Assembly (NCBI GenBank): GCA_026770585.1
Contig: MU647217.1
Coordinates: 101,626-111,815 of the forward strand
DNA: 10,190 bases
Direction of reading: 5' to 3'
Source of the DNA: Baffinella frigidus
Lineage: Eukaryota; Cryptophyceae; Cryptomonadales; Baffinellaceae
The position numbers and the translations under genes are program-made. Below the pieces are notes generated by a model that saw nothing but the letters and a program-made list of their open reading frames with translations, did not search any database and was not told the origin of the DNA. Below are positions 1 through 8,609 of the stretch, piece after piece (the first letter of the stretch is position 1; every line of letters begins with the position of its first letter).

Positions 1-2
1 TT

Positions 3-32
3 CTGAAGCCAGGCGGACGCGTCATCCTTTCG
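3..32 (+). pseudogene. Methyltransferase LKPGG exon fragment on the opposite strand
   Basis: The first bases read LKPGGRVILS on the plus strand, followed by TCG|GTGGAG, a possible donor. LKPGG-(V/A)I-S is the block expected right after exon 6 in this family. The orientation is opposite to the gene, so it is either an inverted duplicate in intron 6 or part of a second, divergently placed copy starting outside the window. Confidence 0.55.
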
Positions 33-189
33 GTGGAGCACGCGCGCCGCCTGCATCGCACTCGCCACGCCGGATCACACCGCCGGATCTCATAGGAAAA
101 CGGTTTTAATCTAAAACGCTCTGGCAATGAAATTTACTACACGTAATGAGTTTTACTAGTGATATTAATCGCACACCGGAAGTCGGTCA

Positions 190-216
190 GTAGTCGATCA
201 ACACGACACAGGTCAC
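190..216 (-). pseudogene. Fragment of methyltransferase exon 6, 9 codons
   Basis: The fragment reads VTCVVLIDY then TGA. Its 5' side is cut off a few bases before the (CT)n tract starting near 219. Short, but the string and frame match exon 6 well. Confidence 0.6.
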
Positions 217-218
217 GG

Positions 219-279
219 GTCTCTCACTTGCTCTCTCTCTCGCTCTTTCTCTGCCTCTCTCTGCCTCTCTCTGTCTTTC

Positions 280-351
<72 letters not shown>

Positions 352-492
352 CCTCTCTCTCCCTCTCTTTCCCTCTCCCTCTCTTTCCCTCTCCCTCTGT
401 CTCTCCTCTCTCTCTCTGTCTCTCTCTATCTCTATCTCTATCTCTATTTCTATCTCTATCTCTATCTCTATCTCTATCTCTCTCTCTCTCCG
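219..492. repeat. CT-rich microsatellite with GTCT and CTATCT blocks
   Basis: (CT)n, (GTCT)n at about 283-310, mixed CCCTCT, then (CTATCT)n at about 425-480. The long frames here encode only Ser/Leu or Arg/Glu repeats. Confidence 0.95.
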
Positions 493-604
493 GGAAGGAG
501 TTAGGACACGCCACCTCCTAGGACACCTACTAGAGCCATTTGTGTGAGTGTTTACTGGAGCCATTGAAGGTTCAAAATGTGGCTTAAGTGGCGCGGAGAC
601 AGAC

Positions 605-637
605 CTTCCGGAAGACCTCGTTCCTACGGATAAGGTA
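605..637 (-). pseudogene. Partial copy of methyltransferase exon 6, 3' 11 codons
   Basis: The copy reads YLIRRNEVFRK against exon 6 YLNTPLEVFRE, followed by AAG|GTCTGT and CCGCGCCACT, which matches the start of intron 6 after the real exon. It is the only copy of the 3' half; the other fragments end near the same D-Y position. Confidence 0.6.
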
Positions 638-680
638 ACGGAAACTCGGGCTCTCAGCGCCCGAAGATCCCTTCGTAGCC

Positions 681-820
681 TTATCCGGGGAAACCTATTT
701 TTCTTTAGTTTGATGGCAAGTAAAATTACTACACAATTCGTTCTTATTAGTAATATTAAAGCATTTATGTAGTAATTTTCCTTGCCATCAACCTAAAGAA
801 AAATAGGTTTCCCCGGATAA
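681..820. mobile_element. Foldback/MITE-like element, 140 bp, 56-bp arms (family 1)
   Basis: Arms 681-736 and 765-820 are inverted repeats with about three mismatches, opening TTATCCGGGGAAACC. The 28-bp loop is AT-rich. AGCC flanks both sides (677-680 and 821-824), a possible 4-bp target-site duplication. There is no coding capacity. Parts of the inner sequence (AAATTACTACACA) recur across the window. Confidence 0.75.
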
Positions 821-852
821 AGCCCTCTGTGTGGAGTGGCGCGGGGACCAAC

Positions 853-948
853 CTCACGGAAGACTTCGAGAGGCGTGTTGAGATAGTCGATCGAGACGAC
901 GCACGTCACGACATCGAACGCGTTGTCAGCATACGGCAATCTCGGGTC
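853..948 (-). CDS. Methyltransferase exon 6 (DPRLPYADNAFDVV...EVFRE block)
   Basis: Thirty-two codons start DPRLPYADNAFDVVTCVVS and finish DYLNTPLEVFRE before donor GAG|GTTGGT; the acceptor is CCGGCAG. LP-ADN-FDVV is the post-motif-I strand typical of Methyltransf_11 proteins, and DYL--PLEVF-E leads to the expected RVLKPGG block, not found in this orientation in the window. This is the only copy of the exon that runs complete from acceptor to donor. It sits within an array of partial copies on both sides. Confidence 0.87.
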
Positions 949-3900
949 CTGCCGGGGGGTCGCGTCCTCGGGATTAATTAAAGCCAACGAAAATTTCTAC
1001 ACGGATGCTTTACTATTACTTGTATGGTCAGGTTGTGTAGTAATTTTCGTGGGCAGAAAGGCGGAGATGGTCACGTCCGTTCTGAAGATGGACACGACGC
1101 ATGTCACGACATCAAACGCGTCGTCAGCGTACGGCAATCTCGGGTCCTGTCGAGAGGACACACAGGTTATTGCTCACGTACACAGGTTACGGAGGGGATC
1201 GCGTCAGCATTCACACAAGACGCTGTCACGTCCGTCATCATTCAACACGCGAAGCCGGTCACGACCATCTTTGGGACGAACACGAAGCCAGTCACGTCCT
1301 CAGGACGGACACGCGTGGTCGATCGAGACGACGCATGTCACGACATCGAACGCGTCGTCAGCATGCGGCAATCTCGGGTCCTGCCGAGGGGGATCGCGTC
1401 ATCATTTCACCAAGGAGAATTTTTATAAAAACACATTTTTATAAAGATACCTAAAAATACCCCTTGAATTCACACACGACGCTGTCACGTCCATCATCAT
1501 TCAACACACGAAGCCAGTCACGTCCATCATCATTCAACACACGAAGCCAGTCACGTCCGTCCTGAGGACTCCTCAGGACGGACACGCGTAGTCGGTCGAG
1601 ACGCCACAGGTCACGACATCCAACTGGTAGGATGGGGGAGGGGCTCTCTCGATGAGTGGTAGGGGGCCACTTAGCAACCACCGATGCCTTCGGGAAATGG
1701 TCCATCAAACGATTCTGGTAAAAATTGCAATAAAATCAGGGTAAGGGGGTTTAGATGATCCCTGGAAATCCGGGGAAGATAGGCATCCGTCCTATCGAGC
1801 CTAGACCATAATTTCTTGAAATTGAACCTTCTGTGTTGTAAAATGGGCCTCATTTCGTCGGTTTGGTGCCTTATCCCACCCTGTCCTCGGGTCAGATAGA
1901 AAGGGCTTTTCGAGTGGGGTCATCGGTGGCTCCTAAGTGGATTGAGGCCGAGCGTGTTTCCGTGGAGGAATGGGGTATATAAGTGTTGTATACTTTTATA
2001 ATAAACGAACCGTTGTGTTCTGGCGTGTTTATGAATCGTGCTTTTGCACCGTGTCCCCGACCAGGTGCAATTTCGTGTCTTTATCTTACAAGTTTTTTAT
2101 AACGTGCGGCGTTGCAGGTGGGGGTGTGGGTGGCTCCCAAGTGGGTGGCGGACCTTAATGAGGTCTACAGGGGGTCGTGACCCCCTTAGCACGTGACCCC
2201 CTCGACGTGGGGTCATACTGGCGACCCCCTTAGCAAGGGGGGTACCGTCTTGAAGAAGAGCTTCGTGTTCTCCCTCAGCTCTGGCCTAAGCCGGGTTGAC
2301 GGACTATTCTAAAGTTGCCGTGCTGGGTCCGTGGTACAGATCCGGTAACTTTGGAGCGAAACAGCGCCCGGTCTCACCGAGTTGTTTTACTATTACTTGT
2401 ATGGTTGATGTCCCTTAGGTCATTTAAACATAACCCGTCTATGTCGGCAAATAGACAAATAGACTGAGACGACAGACGGACTTTTCTCAAGTGGACGTGC
2501 GGAGTTCGTGGTACAAATCCGGCAACTTTCAGAGTCTTCGAAGGGGTGGCCAAAAGTCAATTCCCCTTTCAGGCAGTGGTTTTCAAAAGTTGACCTGCGC
2601 CTCCCGAGGGGCAATAAAAAATCCCACCCCCTCCTCCACTCTGGCGTGGTTCCACTCGAGGCTGGAAGAGGGGGCATTTTAAATGTGGGGTTGTTGAATT
2701 TAGTACCAGTCACGGGCAGGCTTGGTCACGTAGCTGGGGGAATTCCCCCAGCTACGTGACCAAACGCCCCTATTTGTGTGAAATTTACTCCACACATTTC
2801 TTTCTTCACTTGTAAAAGAAACCCTGTTTTAAAATGGTCCCATTTCTAGCCTGGAGTGGTTCGACCTTATTGAGGTCGGCGACGTCGAAGGAAGAGAGCT
2901 GTTGATTCTCCTTGAGCTCCGCCTCATTCATCCCCAACCCCACCCGTCTGCCACATACGTACATCCCTTAAGTGTATTTATTATACGTATATCTCTGAAG
3001 TGTATTTATTAGGGTGTATGTTAGTATACGGTGTATGTATTAACACCTTGTCTTCCTTGAGCTCCGCCTCATTCATCCCCAACCCCACCCGCCTGCCACA
3101 TACGTATATCCCTTAAGTGTCCATGGGGTCAAAATTAACCCCACAGAGGTCCTAGGTAGGTCCTAGGGCCCTACGGTAGGGCGTATGAGCCTACTGGCCA
3201 CTGAGGGGATCGTACGGTCAGAATAAACGTATACGTATATGCCATAGGGTGTATATTAACACCGTATACGACACAGCACGGGCCAGAGCTGAAGGAGAAT
3301 AAGCGCCCGTTCATCCCCAGCCCTACTCGCCTGCCATAGGGTCCTTTGGAGGTCAGGGACATATGGCTTATCCACTTATGGGTTGTTCAGAAATCCCTTC
3401 GTAATCCGCTGTGAGGAGTGATCAGGGGCTAGTCAGCGGGAAAGGTCCTTCATGGTTTATGGTTTATGGTTTATGGTTTTTTGTTTATTGTTTATTGTTT
3501 AGGGTTTAGGGTTTAGGGTTTAGCCGCTCGGACGGAATCAACCGGGGCATAATTTAATCCAATTATTTTTCGGCAACAAAAAATACTGCACGTTTGCTTT
3601 ACTATTGCTTGTATGATCCAGCTGTGTATTGTAGATTTCGGGCTAGCGCGGAATTCACTTCAGGTCGGGGGTTTAAAACAATCTGACAATCTCATTGATT
3701 TTCACGCCCATCTAAAGTTTAATGCAATCTCACGCATAGATTTGATGACAAGATCGCGACCCCCACCCATAACATGTCACAAAACGAAAAACAATTATGT
3801 TTTTTCGTTCCCCGATCCCCCGACCTGATCTCGAAAAAATCCGCGCTAACCCGAAATCTACAATTGTTATTTTCGTTGCCAGAGAATAATTGAATTAAAT

Positions 3901-6900
3901 GTTTCCCCTGGTTAGCTCGGAGTAGGATTTGTGGTGGGCTTCTTGCCTCGAGTGGCTGGAACGAATGCCGTTCATAACGCAATTCGTATTCAATGCTGGC
4001 CTTAATGAAATTCATATTAGTTCTGAATGTAATTCATATTAACCTGAACTCAGAAAAAGTAAAAACATTGCCACTTAGCAGACACCGGTGCCTTTTGGGA
4101 ATCGGTCCATCCAGACGATTCACGGTCCATTTAGACGATTCACGGTCCATCTAGACGATTCACGGCCCATCTAGACGATTCACGTCCAAAGTGCCCCTTG
4201 ATTCGGATTGAGGCATAATCATCCCCGGAAATCCGGGGAAGAAAGACACCGATGGTTGTTAAGTGAAAGTTCCTCTTGCTTCTCGATTGCCGTTCAGGAC
4301 ATCAAGAGCGCGGCCCACCGAGACAAAAGTCGAAAGTGGAACGTCTCAAAGCAAAAGTGGAACCTCCGTTAATTTAAGGCAACGGTGGAAAACTTACTTG
4401 CCCATAGTGTCGGGGAAGTCCTTCGGAAAGTGCGAAACCCACGAGCTGCAGATGTCCTGCCAACCACCAACCCTCACGGTGAGACCAAATCATCGATTTG
4501 TTGGAGCCATTTCTCCCTTGCAGACCCCCCAGATCTGGGGTGGCTGACAAAAACAATATAAGGTTAAAAGTCCCATGGACCCACAAATGGAAGGGTTTGG
4601 GAGTTTTAAAAATGCCTTGCACAAAAGGTCGAAAATATTCGATTTGGTCAGCCCGTGAGGGTTGGTGGAACCAGAGGGCCCTTCGTTATTAACCCCTGGA
4701 TCAAAGGATACCATTACTGCACAATTGCGTTGCTATTACCACGCGACGGACTACAAAGAAATTTCTTGAATAACCCACAAGTCGATAATCCATAGACCCT
4801 ACGGTAGGCAATACCGCAGGGGCATGGGGGTGTTCCTACAGATAGGGCAACGAGGACAGATTCCTCTCCCAACTCTCCAAGATTTTTTGTCGGATTCCTA
4901 GCTTTGTCCCAGTAAATTTGGGCTCGCCATAATTTCGCCCCCCCCCGAAATTTCACGGGTGAATTTTGACCCCCCCCATGACATTTAGCTGTGAATTTCG
5001 GAGGGGGCGAAATAATGGCGAGCCCAAATCAAAGTGGGACAGAGCTAGGATTCTGAGAATCTGCCCAAAAATCGTGATTTGTTTCTGATAACCTGTCAAA
5101 AAATCGGGATGTTTTGGCCCGCTGTGGGGCTCGCAGACTCGTACGCTCCCGATCAAGCCTCAGGTCGTAGGGTTGAGGACCGGCCGTGCACAGGCTCAAA
5201 CCCGCTACAAGTCGATTGTAGACTCGGGGCCGCGGTACAAAGTTTAAAACACTCTGGTAAAAAACGATTCACTGTGGTACGGGGGACTTGTAAGGAGAGG
5301 TACCAGGATGTCGGAGCCCGGCTTGATCTCTCGGGCGTAATACTCAGTCAGTGCATCGATCGCCTTTTCATCCATGTGCGTCACCAGCCGGGGCTGTTTA
5401 GGGTTTGGGGTTTGGGGTTTGGGGTTTAGGTTTTAGGGTATTGGGTTTAGGGTTTACGGTACCCTAAAACCTAAACCCAATACCCCAAACCCCAAACCCC
5501 AAACCCCAAACCCCAAACCCTAAACAGCCCCGGCTGGTGACGCACATGAATGAAACGGCAATCGATGCACTGACTGAGTATTACGCCCGAGAGATCAAGC
5601 CTTCGGGGGTTATTCAAAAGTCATTTTTCAAGGAAAAATGGCAGGCAAAAGTCAATTCTGGAAGAAAACGGCTCCAAGAACGAGCAAACGGCTCGAAGAA
5701 CGAGCACCGGGTAACCCTCGAAGGGCCTTGCGTTGTCAGAGAGGGACGAAGTGTTGGAATCAGTCAAGGTCTCTCTGATGAGAAATCCGTTGATTACGGA
5801 TCGAAACCAACATGCCCGCCATGCAACCCTTCCGTAAAGGCCTTGGACGGGTAGGACCTACACGCCAAAAAAAAACAGCCCTCTCACTCATCAATCAACG
5901 TGTCTGTCTGGTGTCAACTTTGGATCGAATCGATCCACTTAGCAGTCGCCGGTGCCTTGTGGATTCGATCCAAAGTTGATTCTCACCCGGGAAACACGCC
6001 AAAAGTTAAGAATCTCCCCAGGAAATCCGGGGGAGAAAGGCATCGGTGACTGCTAGAGCGGTTCCGGGAAATGTTGGCCGCTTTTCGGGTTGCTGGTTTG
6101 ACGATTTGTTCATTTCATTTGTACCAGAATTCTCGAAACGGTGCGTTTTGAAAGGGCGTATCTAAGTGGTCGGGATTTTGATTTGATTCGAACTGTCTAT
6201 TTTGATTTGATTCGAACTGAAGGGTTGGTGTGTCACGAGGACGTGCGCAGTAGTAATTTCTGGACGCGCCGGAACTGACCACAAGAGCTTTGTAAACTGA
6301 CCACAAGAGCTTTGTTTGCCGGAACTGACCACAAGAGCTTTGTTTTGTAAGAGCGCGGCCCACCGAGACAAACGTCGAGAGTGGAACGTCTCAAAGCAAA
6401 AGTGGAACCTCTGTTAACTTAACAAGTAACAGTGGAGAACTGACCACACAGCGGGCTACCAAGGGGTTTTCGGCCCAAACCGGGCCGACTTTCCGATACC
6501 TTATCAGTAGGAACCCCCCTATGTCCCTACGGGTTGCCTACCGTAGGGTCGTATGTCTTTGGTCCTAGGTCGTATTGCTTATGGGTTATTCAAAACCCCT
6601 TCGACGTCCGCTGTGTGGCCCAGGACGCGCCAGTACGCGAGGCGACACTCTCTGTGCTGCGTCAGCACAGGTTACGAACCCCCTCTCGGGATCGGAAACA
6701 TATTTGCGCAGTTGATAGACTCCGGGGAGGTCACACGAGAGAGAAGATAATCTCGAGGGACCTACCCAGAGTCGTATATCACCAAGTATACAACGTATAC
6801 GAAGAATTAACTTCTGGACGCGCCGGTACTAACCCAGGACGCGCCAGTACTAAAGATGCCACTCTCTTTGCTGCGTCATGAGCACATGTTACGAGCCCTC

Positions 6901-7460
6901 TTTCGGGATCAGGTTACGAGTCCCCCGTACGACTGTTAATTAATAACTAAAACGACTGTTAACTAATATTACCTAATATAAAACGACTGTTGACTAATAT
7001 TCACTTCCCCCGGTACTAACCCTGCTCGGATTAGTTACCGCCCCGGTACAAAACCTGCCTGGTTTAGTCAACCGGCGTACGGGGGAGTCTCTCGCCAGGC
7101 CGCTGCCGAGCGAACTCGGCGCATTTAAGACAGTCAAGTTCGAAAACGCATTTAAGACAGTCAAGGTCGGCACATTTAAGACAGTCAAGGTCGAAAAACG
7201 ACCTTGGATTTAGGTCCTTTCGGTTCTTCGAGCTCCCAATATAAGCGGACACCGAAACTGGTTCTATTTCAGGTGAAAGTCCTTAAACCCTCTTGAGTTC
7301 TCTAGAAGGTGTTCCCTTTTCGCTGGACGTGGTGGGGATTACTTGTCCGTAGAAGATGACATCGTCTGACTCATCCTGCCAACGGGTGGGAAACACCGTT
7401 TATATCAATGTATCTATACATCTTTACATTTATACATCTATATCTATCTATCTATCTGTA

Positions 7461-7499
<39 letters not shown>

Positions 7500-8567
7500 A
7501 TCTATATCTATCTATCTATCTATCTATCTGTATATCTATCTATCTATCTATCTATCTATATATATATATATATATATCTATATATGTCTATATATCTATA
7601 TATCTATATATCTAAATATGTATATGTTTATAGCCCCCGTCCCCCCCCACGGAGGGGAACGGAGAACTTAAGAACCCGCACCAGATTTGGGGCATGCGTG
7701 CTTGGTTCTTGTGACCCAGATACCCCTGTATATAGAAGGATATCGAGGGGGAAAGCGAGGTTTAATAAGTCGACAAACACGGCCGCTTCACGCTAGGTAG
7801 AGAGATGCGTCGAGACCAGAGGGATCAAGCAGCCCGCAACCACCCCGGAGAGTAGATATGGGAACTAGTGTCTCGTCCAGTAGGACAAGCGAGCTAACCC
7901 ACGATATCTGGGTCACACCGAGACCATGAGCACAGGCGCGAGTCGACATTTTCCCACCAACCCTCACGATTGGACCAAATCATCGATCTAGACTTGAGAT
8001 TTGGGGAAAAGCTTGGACGATGGGGGGGCACGGTCTAATAAATTGTCAAACACGACCGCTGCACGCCAGAAGGCAAGGTGAGACGAGCCGTACGGGATCA
8101 CTCACACTCGGTGACAGGGCGCCGCTCTCCCCCCGGGTGTCAGGTTCTGCTGTTGGATGGGAATAGAGTTGTGCACCCAAGACGGTGCGGGATCGCCTGG
8201 ACGGTCCCCCACAACAGACCCGCCTAGTGCCTATACGTCCGGGCCGTTTGACCAGGCCATAAGTTGGTACAAATTCAATGATTTTACAGTGAATTCACTA
8301 CCTCGAGACGTATAGCAACTAGCACGAGATTCACTACCTCGAGACGTGTAGCCACTAGCACGAGCGTGACACGTGAGCTTTTCCCCTCTCTGTTTCTCGC
8401 TGTCGTCTCTCTCTGTCTGCTCTCTCGCTCTCTCTCTCTCTCACTCTCTCTTTTTCTCTCTCTCCTCACTCTCTCTTTCTCTCTCCCTCCTCTCTCCCTC
8501 CCTCTCTCTCTCTCTCTCTCTCTTTCTCTCTTTCTCTCTCCCCCCCCCCTCTGTCTGTCTCCGTGTC

Positions 8568-8609
<42 letters not shown>

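Larger units (their letters stand above)
1..852 (-). other. Intron 6 (partial): microsatellite, exon shards and foldback
   Basis: The stretch begins at the exon 6 donor. It contains the foldback 681-820, exon-6 fragments at 605-637 and 190-216, the CT-rich tract 219-492, a half-copy of the same foldback family near 118-172, and the opposite-strand LKPGG fragment at 3-32. The methyltransferase exon that should follow exon 6 was not found on the minus strand here. Confidence 0.6.
949..2865 (-). other. Intron 5 of the methyltransferase gene
   Basis: The low-coordinate half (949-1630) holds three partial exon-6 copies and a foldback at 983-1053. The rest holds a degenerate foldback at 1668-1800, G/C-rich hairpins near 2160-2240, an imperfect direct repeat (2301-2356 and 2479-2534), a foldback core at 2386-2405 and a perfect palindrome at 2722-2763. 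I see no other gene; open frames around 2420-2760 have no recognisable motif. Confidence 0.7.
2948..4397 (-). other. Intron 4 of the methyltransferase gene
   Basis: Contains the two extra exon-5 copies, AT-rich TACGTATA-type sequence (2955-3045, 3230-3275), a TTTATGG/TTTAGGG tract (3457-3522), a long imperfect inverted repeat (3552-3900), and a foldback with four internal 20-bp repeats (4072-4265). Its 5' end next to the exon 4 donor is duplicated in intron 2 (6348-6438). No independent gene seen. Confidence 0.7.
4457..5303 (-). other. Intron 3 of the methyltransferase gene
   Basis: Two foldback elements fill much of it (4464-4668 and 4896-5050), plus a short member of the CCCTACGGTAGG repeat at 4764-4815. 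The first abuts the exon 4 acceptor. No gene seen. Confidence 0.7.
5320..5601. repeat. 282-bp palindrome carrying exon 3 on both arms
   Basis: The arms are nearly identical over about 75 bp of exon 3 and then run into TTTAGGG/TTTGGGG repeats that meet head to head near 5460 at GGTACC. The outer edges match to within one base of 5320 and 5601. Confidence 0.85.
5394..7342 (-). other. Intron 2 of the methyltransferase gene
   Basis: Contains the rest of the palindrome with the inverted exon 3 copy, a foldback at 5936-6056, tandem repeats (6175-6220, 6273-6343, 6929-7005, 7121-7193), a copy of the intron 4 start (6348-6438) and an imperfect direct duplication (6621-6695 and 6837-6912). The open frame across 6534-6881 runs through these repeats and is not a gene. 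Confidence 0.7.

Noticed and set aside
159-564. Open frames on both strands rich in Ser/Leu or Arg/Glu
   Set aside because: They are translations of the (CT)n/(GA)n microsatellite and have no domain.
923-1454. Overlapping plus-strand frames with repeated internal peptides
   Set aside because: They are antisense to the exon 6 copies; the repeated peptides mirror the repeated exon on the minus strand.
4103-4182. Four regular 20-bp repeats as a CRISPR-like array
   Set aside because: Units abut directly without spacers and lie inside a foldback element of a eukaryotic gene.
5397-5527. A true chromosome end
   Set aside because: The repeats are short, degenerate, meet head to head, and are flanked on both sides by gene sequence.
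5537-5854. 105-codon plus-strand frame as an independent gene
   Set aside because: Only its start, the inverted exon 3 copy, has family similarity; the tail contains a tandem duplication and lacks the following blocks.
6534-6881. 115-codon plus-strand frame
   Set aside because: It crosses dispersed and directly duplicated repeats and shows no recognisable motif.
7356-7796. 146-codon frame rich in Ile/Tyr/Ser/Leu that could look like membrane segments
   Set aside because: It is produced by (TATC)n and overlaps a real micro-exon on the other strand.
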